A stretch of 64,000 nucleotides of DNA from Schistosoma mansoni (GCF_000237925.1 NW_017386009.1:992001-1056000); one strand, 5' to 3'; positions 56,601 through 64,000 are shown, counted from the first letter of the stretch. The notes: generated by a model from the sequence alone, not told the origin. Made by a program: numbers and translations.

Positions 56601-59354
56601 CGGTGAACATATCCATTGTATTATCTACTGAGGTACCAAGCCTAGATTTCTACTAACTTGGGTAATGTGTACGAATTCAATTTTTAAGTATATTTTTTCT
56701 CAGTTGTAAATAAATGAATTCATATCGCAGTAGTACGTATAGTGTTTCTATCTAGCATCCCCTTATTCAAAAATGCAACCAGAGATCTATCCAGTAATAA
56801 AGCTCGTCGTCAATCATTATCATTCTCTTCTCACCAATAAGATTTGCATAAAGACCATTTACGGTTGTTTAACATCTCTTCATTAATTTTATAGTATCTG
56901 TTGATCACTGACAGACATTTTCATTATAGATGGTTTGTAGAGACTGTTGAACATCATTGTTTACATCATGGACTGATCCTAATTAGACAGGAAAACTATT
57001 AGATGAAAAATCAGTGATCTGAAGGTTAAGTGTTAACACAGAGACGTGAAGATTTTAGGTTCAACTGTCGATGGGCTCATCTATCCACATTGTTGAGAAG
57101 TCCATAGTAGAACGCAACAACTTTCCATTGCTTCCTTTTTAAAAACAGCTATGTTACAGAGATCATCCAGTGATGTGAACCAAATCACTGAACATTCTAC
57201 CTTCACCTATTTGACGTTTACAAGATGCTAATATTGATCCGTTTATTTAGTACGAGTTCATTTCAAGTTGAAAGATGTTTGGAACAACTCAATCATACCA
57301 TTCACAAATTCTCCTCGTATATTATATGTGTTAGATGTATTGAGGTAAGATGGTGGTTGGAGGTGGTCAACAGGAAACCCTGCACCCGGGTTTCGTGCTA
57401 CTTGGCACTCGTCAGCAAGGTAAACCTGTAATCCTGAGGGAACTGATGCTCCCTAACGGATTTGATCCCGTGTCACTCAGCTTTACACTCAGAGACGTAA
57501 CCACTGAGCTATTCGGGCCGCGACCGACCTCCTGTAGGACTGAGATGTAATCACAATATATATATATATATATAGTGCAAGCAGTGTCGAGCCACCTAGA
57601 CTGGTGGCCACATTGAAACTTGATCGATAGCATTCCATCAGCACTAAAGAAGGACTTGACACGCATGACATTGATCACCACCCAGTGATCAATCAATTGT
57701 GTTAGATGTATATTTATCTACCTACTTTTTAACATCATTTTAATGTGATCCTTGACAGAGAAGAGATCTCATTGAGGATACTATGAAATTAATAGTGAAA
57801 GTAATGAATAATGAAGAAATACCAAATACCAAGGCAACTATCGATCAAACATTGGATTGTACAGAATCAGTCTATGAACAGTTCAAAAGTAAATGTTTCA
57901 CACTACAACAGGTAAATACTTTCATTCGAGTGGATCAATCTTCCAAATACATTACATCTCATTTATATAGTGTCATCTGTAATGACAAACTCACTTTGAT
58001 ATGTTGATGGCCCCTTTATATTTCACTGAGAAGCGTACACTTTTCTAAGTAGGTTGACATAGCCATGAGTGTATCACTTGTGGTCTGCCATTTGCGACTT
58101 TTATTCGAATGTTACCACAAGAGAGATCTCTAATGTTTAAACAATGTCGATTGAGAGACATAGAATGTCATTCTGTTAATGCTAGTGACAAGCGTATTCA
58201 GAAGAGAACTAGTATGAAAACTGATTGTGATTTAAAATGATGTCAGCTTTACTGGATTGTAAACACTCAGAGATTTCAGGTAGGTTTGTTTGAAACGAAG
58301 AACTACTGAATATAGAGTCTGAAGTGAAACCACAGCTGACCGAAATAATTTTCGGAGGAATGAGAACTTTGAGTTACATGTACGACAAAATGTTTGTTGT
58401 TATCTATTTCATTTAAATTGGCAGCAAAAGTTATACGATAATGAATTTTGCCTCAAATACGATTCTCCTGATCTGAGATCTGTTTGATTCAGTGTATAGG
58501 GATGACATATTTATGTTGAGCACTGCGTGTGACAGCTTTAGGGTTAGGATGGGTTTGCGAAAGTACTAATTGTTTCTGAACAAACACGAAGAGATTGAAT
58601 TTCCGTACGTCCAAGACTCAGAACAACCTACGTACAGGAATTCTGTGTTGAAGTCAATCTCATGACCTGTTTCAACTATACGCTAAGCAATGAATGAGGA
58701 TGGATGTTTGTTATCTGCTCTTATTGGATTATTTGTTTTTACTCGTTTTGGAGTTCATCTTAACACACGTTTTCTACAAGTTACATCAACGAACTTCATG
58801 ACAACTGTGTATTTCATCATTTAATTTGAGTGATTATATACTCAGAAAACTATAAGATACTCATGGTAATCATAGATGGATAATGGCTAGCAGTGGAATC
58901 CACGACGCGCGTTTCGTCCCATTTGGGACTCGTCAGCTGAATGTACCTGCATCTCAGTGTTGATATTCACTCTGGGACTAGAACCCAGTACCTTTCGCTT
59001 CAAACGCCATCGCGTTATCCATCTCTGCTTACCATGCTTGTGAATTAAGGCTATATCGAGGCAATACGCACAATATGCACATATGCCAATTGGAGACTGA
59101 CCAGTTGCAGTCCTAACACATTGATGGGGAGATTCAAACAAACAATACTAAATGAATATAAGATTTTCAGTATCTCCTGTTAGCATATTCAAACTAAACA
59201 CAACATATCTAATTAAACATTAAACGATTTTATCTGTTTGGATTGATTTCAGGCTCCAGAAGTTGGAGGGCACTTTTCTACTCTTTACAATTATTGTGCG
59301 GATGGTTATACAGCTGAAACGATCAATGAAGCAATCATAAAAATTTGCGGTTAA
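41553..59354 (+). CDS. LGMN: Legumain (Sm32-type asparaginyl endopeptidase), middle exons not found
   Basis: Recognised from schistosome legumain, a C13 cysteine protease of the worm gut that cleaves after Asn and takes part in haemoglobin digestion and in activating other proteases. Exons seen: 41553-41687, 52599-52688, 54060-54140, 56015-56134, 57759-57911, 59253-59354. The last five join in phase 0 and give 181 contiguous C-terminal residues, the end of the protease domain and the prodomain. The first gives the signal peptide and the KWAVLVAGS start of the protease fold. Exons for the HGAPG-type His motif and the catalytic Cys region are missing from the visible sequence. The first intron space holds two LINE E copies, a gypsy element and the 43038-43237 gap. 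Either the core lies in the gap or the gene is disrupted. Confidence 0.88.
41688..41984. other. Unassigned sequence replacing the legumain exon 1 border
   Basis: Starts abruptly after GGATCT of exon 1. No legumain homology and no known repeat is recognised before LINE E begins. It may be the edge of an inserted element or a rearrangement junction. Confidence 0.4.
41985..43037 (-). mobile_element. LINE E (RTE-type), 3' part on minus strand
   Basis: The minus-strand reading runs from the gap: RT motifs [16 protein letters not shown] and [13 protein letters not shown] (YADD catalytic box), then FTYLGSLIS, then [19 protein letters not shown]. The frame shifts near 42390 before the C-terminal [19 protein letters not shown] end at 42014. 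It is 5' truncated or continued in the gap. Confidence 0.88.
43038..43237. other. Assembly gap (200 N) between oppositely oriented LINE E copies
   Basis: A 200-N placeholder. LINE E runs into it from the left on the minus strand and from the right on the plus strand, a situation that commonly breaks assemblies. Legumain core exons could be hidden here. Confidence 0.97.
43238..46091 (+). mobile_element. LINE E (RTE-type), near full ORF
   Basis: Plus-strand LINE starting in the gap. Endonuclease C-half motifs: [28 protein letters not shown]. Then a long linker and RT blocks [39 protein letters not shown] and [13 protein letters not shown], and a C-terminal region with [12 protein letters not shown] and [12 protein letters not shown], ending at 45942. 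A TGA at 44828-44830 and a one-base loss near 44995 break the frame, so it is recently dead. The 3' UTR continues past the inserted gypsy element to about 51712 with a (TGAC)n tail. It is related to schistosome RTE elements of the SR2/SjR2 kind, a lineage distinct from D. Confidence 0.9.
46092..46449 (-). repeat. 3' LTR of the Ty3/gypsy element
   Basis: Starts TGTAGTGG and ends CACTACA, with TG...CA ends. It corresponds to 51305-51662 and to the solo LTR at 25087-25443. Confidence 0.95.
47018..50518 (-). other. Gypsy pol region (fossil)
   Basis: Parts in order from the high coordinate: an aspartic protease with a DTGAQ motif, reverse transcriptase with an IDD catalytic box, RNase H with [10 protein letters not shown], an integrase zinc finger (H-H-C-C) and a DDE core, then a C-terminal tail. 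The order protease-RT-RH-IN places it in Ty3/gypsy. RT sequence style ([14 protein letters not shown]) suggests the CsRn1/Boudicca side; Saci-type elements are the alternative. Confidence 0.92.
50269..51128 (-). other. Gypsy gag-like region (fossil)
   Basis: Begins shortly inside the 5' LTR and encodes a capsid-like segment ([23 protein letters not shown]) followed by a basic C-terminal part before pol. It resembles the short gag of CsRn1-type elements. Confidence 0.8.
51305..51662 (-). repeat. 5' LTR of the Ty3/gypsy element
   Basis: Matches 46092-46449 along its full 358 bases with no difference that I could spot by eye. Near identity of the LTRs implies recent insertion. Confidence 0.95.
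51667..51712 (+). mobile_element. LINE E 3' tail, beyond the gypsy insertion
   Basis: Continues the LINE E 3' UTR (ACGTTGTAGCTGACTGAC) and ends in tandem TGAC repeats. The minus-strand LINE E at 59569 shows the same tail as GTCAGTCAGTCAGTC. Confidence 0.85.
51713..52598. other. Legumain intron, nothing else recognised
   Basis: No legumain core exon was found here despite the position directly upstream of exon 52599. A B-box-like GAGTTCGAACCC at about 52441 is isolated. Confidence 0.45.
52599..52688 (+). CDS. LGMN: Legumain exon: end of protease domain
   Basis: 90 bases, 30 codons, with acceptor CATTTTGAAG and donor GTAAGC. It encodes [18 protein letters not shown] and ends QRYGDT, which I recognise as the segment of schistosome legumain that follows the catalytic core. 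Phase 0 at both ends. It lies outside the inverted duplication. Confidence 0.88.
52767..53058 (+). mobile_element. SINE family B copy, 5'-inverted, 16-bp TSD
   Basis: Left part (52767-52935) holds the tRNA-like head on the minus strand. The right part (from about 52936) holds the family's 5' leader fused directly to the ribozyme on the plus strand. It is flanked by AATGTCATACTGCTAA at 52751-52766 and 53059-53074. The inversion joins the leader to the ribozyme yet keeps helix I pairing (CTTTG with CAGGG). Confidence 0.9.
52984..53034 (+). ncRNA. Hammerhead ribozyme (SINE B), core intact
   Basis: Core CTGACGA at 52990, helix II GTGC/GCAC, GAAA, palindromic helix III ACCCGGGT and GTC triplet ending at 53022; helix I CTTTG/CAGGG with G-U pairs. 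All conserved positions are present. The other B copies have GTG or ATG at the cleavage triplet and should not cleave. Confidence 0.78.
53075..53576. other. Legumain intron, nothing recognised
   Basis: AT-rich intron between the SINE B copy and the border of the inverted duplication. Confidence 0.45.
54060..54140 (+). CDS. LGMN: Legumain exon ([10 protein letters not shown])
   Basis: 81 bases, 27 codons, acceptor TTTTGATAG and donor GTAAGT, phase 0. It encodes [20 protein letters not shown] and ends PPMK, at the transition from protease to prodomain in schistosome legumain. Confidence 0.9.
54436..54948 (-). repeat. Dispersed repeat F, copy 5
   Basis: Minus-strand F copy in the right arm, the positional counterpart of 26437-26955. 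Confidence 0.75.
55409..55887 (+). mobile_element. SINE family C, 1.2 tandem units, arm-specific
   Basis: Starts in the tail of one unit (GACTAACGCTTTCAACTATG to CCTTCTGAT), passes an (ATA)n run, then a complete 394-base-class unit from CATATACTCACTAGTG through tRNA-like head and ribozyme to the tail. It is bounded by a GATTTKAATTC duplication. The left arm has the uninterrupted site, so this insertion is younger than the duplication. The ribozyme has core CTGAAGA, GAAAC and ACGGCCGT, with one helix-II mismatch. Confidence 0.88.
56015..56134 (+). CDS. LGMN: Legumain exon: prodomain (HTLHRQIM)
   Basis: 120 bases, 40 codons, acceptor TTGTCATTTAG and donor GTGAGG, phase 0. It encodes [20 protein letters not shown] and ends GLKLK, the legumain prodomain linker. 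Compared with the left-arm copy, most differences are single substitutions that keep the frame. Confidence 0.9.
56515..56650 (-). repeat. tRNA-like plus hammerhead-like relic, right arm copy
   Basis: Counterpart of 24855-25010. Same reasoning and same doubt. Confidence 0.35.
57000..57130 (+). mobile_element. Old SINE C relic, right arm copy
   Basis: Counterpart of 24010-24130; the tRNA-like region (AGGTTAAGTGTTAACAC) and ribozyme remains (TTGAGAAGTCCATAGTAG) are visible in plus orientation. Confidence 0.55.
57341..57697 (-). mobile_element. SINE family B, full-length copy, 14-bp TSD
   Basis: A complete minus-strand B element: leader beginning CAATTGATTGATCACTGGG, a (TA)n run, tRNA-like head (A box TAGCTCAGTGG, B-box-like GGGATCAAATCC), ribozyme and 3' end CACCACCATCTTACC-like. 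It is flanked by TGTGTTAGATGTAT at 57327-57340 and 57698-57711. The left arm shows the empty site (complement near 23790-23800). The cleavage triplet is GTG, which hammerheads do not cut. It defines the family's length, about 350 bases. Confidence 0.92.
57759..57911 (+). CDS. LGMN: Legumain exon: prodomain helices
   Basis: 153 bases, 51 codons, acceptor CCTTGACAG and donor GTAAAT, phase 0. It encodes [18 protein letters not shown] and ends CFTLQQ, the helical legumain-stabilising prodomain. The left duplication arm stops just before the equivalent of this exon. Confidence 0.9.
57912..58544. other. Legumain intron, nothing recognised
   Basis: AT-rich intron with no supported repeat. Confidence 0.4.
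58545..58803 (-). repeat. Repeat J, inverted partner of 23298-23530
   Basis: Complement matches 23298-23530 closely. It lies in the last legumain intron, in the order expected if the duplication once extended this far and the left arm lost the exon between. Confidence 0.6.
58859..59156 (-). mobile_element. SINE family A copy, 5'-inverted
   Basis: The ribozyme and tRNA-like head are on the minus strand to about 59018, then the plus-strand tail (ATCTCTGCTTACCATGCTTG to ACTAAATGAATA). Flanks TATAAGAT at 58851-58858 and 59157-59164. Core CTGACGAG, helix II GTCCC/GGGAC, palindrome ACGCGCGT and GTC are all intact, but the first base pair of helix I is a G-G clash. Structure mirrors the 2910 copy. 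Confidence 0.85.
59253..59354 (+). CDS. LGMN: Legumain last exon and stop
   Basis: 102 bases, acceptor TTGATTTCAG, 33 codons from [19 protein letters not shown] to IIKICG and TAA. The Cys residues match the conserved prodomain disulphides of legumains. Phase 0 with the previous exon. Confidence 0.92.
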   Translation, partial: APEVGGHFSTLYNYCADGYTAETINEAIIKICG

Positions 59355-59376
59355 ATCAAAATTGATCTGTCAGTGT

Positions 59377-59382
59377 AATAAA
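59377..59382 (+). terminator. Poly(A) signal of the legumain gene
   Basis: AATAAA 23 bases after the stop codon. A second AATAAA follows at about 59402. Short 3' UTRs are common in schistosomes. Confidence 0.65.
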
Positions 59383-59489
59383 CTTTGTCGGTGTGAAATT
59401 TTTAATAAATGATTCTTTCCTCAAAAACCAGCCTTTAATCTCTTTAGCTAAAGTTAAGGGTGATTTACTCATTGAGCTGGGTCGCTTGA

Positions 59490-60730
59490 TTGTTAAGCAT
59501 CCAGTACATTTTTAGATATTCACATTCAACTCAAATTCAGAGGTGACGACCTCGTAGTGACAGTAAACATGTCAGTCAGTCAGTCACAACGTAGAACTTC
59601 GTACGTACGTACATCAGTTCGAGTTGCCATACCATATTAACACAGAGATACAATTGTCGATTCAAATCTCATAGTGGTAGAAGTAGTAAGAGTATAAGCA
59701 ATAATCAGAAAGATTTAGGGTTGAAGATGTTATTCAAGGAGTATAATCCAGTGAAATAAATCTGTAAAGAGAAAATAGATAGAGACATGAGGAATTCAGA
59801 TTAGAATTTGAGAGAACACAAAGAGTGGATGCACATTCGCCATTGCAAACGATTTTGAGTCATGTCATTCAAGGTCTCTAACCATCGTTTGCTACCAACT
59901 CGCAAATCCCAACCAGGTAGTCTACACCTACCAACTTGACTCAGTCCACTTGTCTGTGACTTCATGGATTTGTGCCACGTTTTGGTCTGGCTACCCCTAG
60001 CTTTTTCCAACCTACTCCTACACCATAAAACATCGCTCGTCGGGGCAGTCGGTGGTTGGGCATACATAACACGTGTTCCAACCATCTCAACAAATAAAGT
60101 TTCACTACTTCATCAATCGATTTGCCATCCTTACCTAGTACCTTTTTCTTAACAACTGCACTACTTACCCGGTGGTCCCAGGATATACGAGCAATGCTTC
60201 GAAGACACCTATGATCGAATACTAGTAGCCTACGAATATCCTTTACTCTTATCGGCCATGTTTCACTGCCGTAAAGTAGGACGGAACGAACTGTTGCACA
60301 GTAAACCCATCCTTTGATTGCTAGACGGATATCTTGCCTACTCCATAAATGACGCAAGTTGGCGAAAGCTAGACGAGCCATCTGTAGCCGTGCTGAGATT
60401 TTGTCACACACCAGACCACAATGGCCGCTGAGACTTCCAAGATAAGTGAAGTTGTCAACACGCTCAACTTCACAGTAAACCTGGATTGATGAAAATTAAT
60501 TATTCAACCTAACTGATAGTCTTATACAAAACGTGCAATTCGATAGAATAAACGATCGATGGATACTGTCTGCTCATCAACACCAACTGACTACATAAAT
60601 TTATATGAATCTGTTAGAGCAGTTAAATTTTCATTATAAGAAGTGTGTCTTACGTTCGATTTTAAATTGGTCTTTGGTCAAACGGAACGCAGACAGGTGA
60701 CCTGATTATGCCACTTTTATGTTAATCTAC
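59490..60730 (+). repeat. Dispersed repeat G, copy 2, split by LINE E
   Basis: G sequence at 59490-59568 resumes at 60472 and runs to about 60730. The break is filled by a minus-strand LINE E piece with a 9-base duplication ACAGTAAAC (59560-59568 and 60472-60480). The uninterrupted copy at 61438 shows the original order. Confidence 0.8.
59569..60471 (-). mobile_element. LINE E fragment inserted in repeat G
   Basis: 903 bases, 5' truncated. The tail appears as GTCAGTCAGTCAGTC at the low end, then 3' UTR. C-terminal coding ([35 protein letters not shown]) is largely open from 60411 to 59965, with a frame change into RGSQTKTWHKSMKS. Flanked by ACAGTAAAC. A textbook LINE insertion. Confidence 0.88.
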
Positions 60731-60844
60731 GAATTCAGCTGCTCGAATGAAGAAACACATTGATGATGCAACGGATATTCTAGTTTTACAACTGGATACC
60801 AGTAGCACCTTCTATGTTCGATCGTTCCCAGTCAGATAGAAATC

Positions 60845-61095
60845 AGAAGTCAGACGAGAAGAGGCAGGAAAGATATATTTGATTCGTTACCAATATATCG
60901 AGGACCTTTTCTATAAGCTGGCTAATGAAACGTAGGAGCTGTGTCCCACGCTGTGTTGAAACGTGATCTGGTGCGGATGCATGACCGAAAGCCTTCAGCT
61001 AAACAAGTCCACTTAAACAACATGGTCAGCATCCAATGTCGAACACTTAATGAACTATTGATTTTGGGGAATTATTTACAGCTACAACATATTAG
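60845..61095 (+). repeat. Dispersed repeat H, copy 3
   Basis: Closely matches the 22248-22480 copy (CGTGATCTGGTGCGGATGCA; CATCCAATGTCGAACACTTA). It directly precedes and overlaps a GIY-YIG-like reading frame. Confidence 0.55.
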
Positions 61096-61220
61096 GCATA
61101 CTACCAGACAACTAAGTGAAAGAGTTAGTGAACACCAGAACACCCACCATTGCCTGCTAATTACAGTTCACATGACATTATTAAGTGAAAAACGTATCAA
61201 ATATTTTAAAGAATTATGAA
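61070..61220 (+). mobile_element. Penelope-like element fragment (GIY-YIG tail)
   Basis: The frame gives HIRHTTRQLSERVSEHQ, which resembles the YIG-side helix motif (TTRxLxxRVxEH) of the GIY-YIG endonuclease at the C-terminus of Penelope-like retroelements. Schistosomes carry such elements (Cercyon). Only the C-terminal piece is present and the GIY strand is lost, so confidence is moderate. Confidence 0.5.
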
Positions 61221-61437
61221 ATGCGTGTTTGTATCAAATCTTCGTTTTCATAAAGACCACAACGTTTCGCTTCGAAATCCATTCAACTATTTCTTTTTAT
61301 TATCGTTTATTCTAGCATCTTTATGGAAGTTTAGCCATATTCTGACAGTGGAGTCAAAGTAGTTAGCCAGGATTATTTTGACAAACCTAGTAGCCGGGAC
61401 TGTGACAAAAGTAGAATGTGGATAATATTAATGAAAC

Positions 61438-61830
61438 TTATGATTATTAAGCATCCAGTACATTTTTAGATATTTACATTCAACTCAAATTCAAAGGTGA
61501 CGACCTCGTAGTGACAGTAAACTTGGATTGATGAAAAGTAATTATTCAACCTAACTGATAATCTTGTACATAACGTGCAATTCCATAGAATCAAGGATTG
61601 ATAGGTACTATCTGCTCATCAACACCAACCGATTACATAAATTTAGATGAACTCGATAAAGCAGTTAAATGTAAATTATAAGAAGTGTGTCTTACGTTCG
61701 ATCCTATGGGCACATTTTAAAATGGTCGGACGGAATAGACTAGTAATGATGGCATTTTAAGACACCCCCTTCAACGGGGGACATTAATCTAATACTTAGG
61801 AATGCTTCGAGGTAACTGAAAAACATCTAA
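61438..61830 (+). repeat. Dispersed repeat G, copy 3
   Basis: Uninterrupted G copy, close to copy 2 and more distant from copy 1. Non-coding, class unknown. Confidence 0.7.
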
Positions 61831-62199
61831 GCTCTAGTCTACTGAATTTCACTGAAGCTAGAAGATACTCAATAGTCGTAAATCGTTTCACCACACTAAA
61901 TTGATCACGTTGTATTTTTGTTTCCCCTTACTTCGTTTCCATCAACTTTCAGTTCATTCTAATTCCCTATTCTTAACGAAGTAACCAAAAATCCTGTTAT
62001 TCTTAATTATCATCAGTTTACGTCTAGCTATATATGATTAACTAATATTTAGCCCTATGAACCTCGATTACTATTTCCACATTCTAGAAACTTCTCTAGA
62101 ATATTGTGCATTTATTTGCTACACTTGTTATTCAATCCTACTAACTCTATTGGAATTTTCACTCCGTCATGACGATATGCATTCACTTGTAACAGTTGA
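61831..62199. other. No feature recognised
   Basis: AT-rich stretch between repeat G and a SINE B piece. Confidence 0.35.
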
Positions 62200-62345
62200 G
62201 ATAAGATGGTGGTTGGAGGTGGTCGACAGGAAACCCTGCATCCGGGTTCCATGCTACTTGTCACTCGTCAGCAAGGTGTACCTGTAATCTTGAGGGAACT
62301 GGTGCTCCCTGACGGATTCAATCCCGTGTCACTCAGCTTTGCACC
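62200..62345 (-). mobile_element. SINE family B, truncated copy
   Basis: Minus-strand B piece with the ribozyme and B-box side of the tRNA-like head. It ends abruptly at GCTTTGCACCC, where LINE D begins. The ribozyme shows GGAAC and an ATG triplet, so it is dead. Confidence 0.8.
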
Positions 62346-64000
62346 CAAGCCCGGGCAAAGGAGGAGGGTTGGCATGGGGTTAACGACCCCATCCCGTAGA
62401 AAACCAAATCGCTAAAGAAACGCTAACCAGAAAAAATTATTCAAACCATTTAAACTCTGCCCTGGGAGTTGAAGGAATAATTATGACGTCTCATGATGAA
62501 AGCCGAGTTCCTTCGGAAGTCATGAGGCCGATGCACCTCGTAACAACCAGAGCAACAATTTTCATAGGTACATGGAACGTCTGGACAATGTGGGAGACCG
62601 GAAAAGTCTTCCAAATCGCTGCAGAAATGAGAAAATACAACCTGGAGGTGCTTGGAGTCAGTGAAACACATTGGACTCAGGTTGGACAACAACGACTATC
62701 TTCAGGGGAGCTCCTGTTATACTCCAGTGATGAAGAGGAAAATGCCCCACATACACAAGGAGTTGCACTGATGCTGTGCAAACAAGCACAAAATGCATAT
62801 ATAGGATGGAAATCTCATGGACCAAGGATCATCAAAGCCTCCTTCAAAACAAAGAGAGAGGGCATTACAATGAACGTCATCCAATGCTATGCGCCTACCA
62901 ACGACTACAATGAAGATGATAAAGACCAATTCTACGATAGGCTGCAGTCGATCGTCGAGAGGTGCTCAACAAAGGACTTGACCATTCTGATGGGAGATTT
63001 CAATGCCAAGGTTGGAATGGACAACACTGGATACGAAGACGTCATGAGACGACATAGACTGGGAGAAAGGAACGAAATTGGTGAGAGATTTGCAAACCTA
63101 TGTGCCTTCAATAAACTGGCCATAAGTGGCACTATATTCCCACAGAAACACATTCACAAAACCACATGGACTTCACCGTACCACACTACGCAGAACCAAA
63201 TCGACCATATCTGCATCAACAAAAAGTTTCAGAAGGTAGATGGAGGATGTGAGAACCAAGAGAGGAGCTGATATAGCATCAGATCATCATTTGCTGGTCG
63301 CCAAGATGAAACTAAAACTTAAGAAATACTGGACAACGGTGCGGACAACATCACAAAAGTTTAATGCGGTCTTTCTTCGAGATGCTGACAAACTCAACAA
63401 ATTCGACATAGCGCTCAGCAACAGGTTCCAGACCTTTCATGATCTACTCAATGGAGAGGGAACTACCATGGAGAGCAACTGGAAAGGTATCAAGGAAGCA
63501 ATCGTTTCAACATGTCAGGAGGTTCTGGGCCACAAGAAGCACCATCACAAGGAATAGATCACTGTTGGCACACTGGATAAAATTGAAGAAAGAAGGAACA
63601 AGAAGGAAGTAATCAATATCAGCCGAGCAAGAGCATAAAAAGCCAAGGCACAAGCCGAATACAAAGAAGTAAACAAGCAAGTGAAGAGGAGCATCAGAGT
63701 CGACAAACGTAAATATGTGGAAGACTTAGCAATGATAGCGAAAAAGGTTGCTAGAGAGGGAAACATGAGACAACTGTATGATACAACAAAGAAACTTGCT
63801 GGAAATTACCCTAAACCAGAAAGACCAGTGAAAAGCAAGGAAGGCAAGGTAATCACCAACATTGAAGAACAACGAAACAGGTGGGTAGAACACTTCAAAG
63901 AACTCTTGAATCAACCAGCTCCACTGAATCCACCCAACATCGAAGCAGCACCCACGGACCTCCCAATCGATGTTGGCTCACCAACAGTTGAAGAGATCAG
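62346..64000 (+). mobile_element. LINE D (RTE-type), longest copy, runs off the window
   Basis: 5' UTR (GCATGGGGTTAACGACCCCA), then an AP-endonuclease from about 62483: GTWNVWTMWETG, VLGVSETHWTQVG, MGDFNAKVGMDNTGYED, QIDHICINKKF. A frame slip near 63235 leads to [17 protein letters not shown] (the SDH catalytic box). The linker has a TAG at 63556-63558 and a TAA at 63637-63639. It ends in the region before the RT palm. Complete EN domain, dead ORF. Confidence 0.9.

Larger units (their letters stand above)
53577..57740 (+). repeat. Right arm of the inverted legumain duplication
   Basis: Collinear with the complement of 23761-28135. It holds exons 54060-54140 and 56015-56134, the F repeat and the old SINE C relic in common with the left arm. 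It also has its own SINE C (55409-55887) and SINE B (57341-57697) insertions, which the left arm lacks. Confidence 0.9.

Overview
The window looks like a blood fluke (Schistosoma) chromosome. The base composition is AT-rich, there are large repeat-packed introns, and most of the repeats belong to known schistosome types: hammerhead-ribozyme SINEs of the Smα kind, RTE-type LINEs and a CsRn1/Boudicca-like Ty3/gypsy element. The best evidence is a set of exons that I recognise as schistosome legumain (the Sm32 asparaginyl endopeptidase). I cannot fix the species; a S. haematobium-group or S. mansoni-like genome would fit. Two 200-N placeholders (31282-31481 and 43038-43237) are assembly gaps.

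Only two host genes are supported. On the minus strand, 7122-21777, is a gene encoding a protein with two doublecortin (DCX) domains. Four exons join in a consistent phase across about 14 kb; the second DCX domain runs off the left side. On the plus strand, 41553-59354, is a legumain gene. It has a signal-peptide exon, five 3' exons in perfect phase, a stop codon and a poly(A) signal. The exons that should carry the catalytic His and Cys are not visible. The space where they belong is filled by LINEs, a gypsy element and an assembly gap.

The largest structure is an inverted duplication. About 4.2-4.4 kb of the legumain 3' region (53577-57740) recurs in opposite orientation at 23761-28135, with two legumain exons still open there. 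The arms act as empty-site controls for each other. A solo LTR sits only in the left arm; a SINE-B and a SINE-C copy sit only in the right arm, each with target-site duplications.

Most of the rest is mobile DNA. I see three tRNA-headed SINE families, labelled here A (Smα-like), B and C. All three carry a hammerhead ribozyme fused to the tRNA-like head. Their catalytic cores agree, while helix II and the short palindromic helix III differ by paired changes. Many copies are tandem head-to-tail, or have an inverted 5' part, and are flanked by 8-16 bp duplications. This is what reverse transcription of multimeric or circular ribozyme RNA by a LINE machinery would leave. Other elements are two RTE-type LINE lineages (D and E), a CR1/jockey-like LINE end, a Penelope-like fragment, a 765-bp DNA transposon relic with 8-bp duplications, unclassified dispersed repeats F, G, H, J and K, and one near-whole Ty3/gypsy element nested in a LINE E tail. 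There are no rRNA genes, free-standing tRNA genes or CRISPR arrays.
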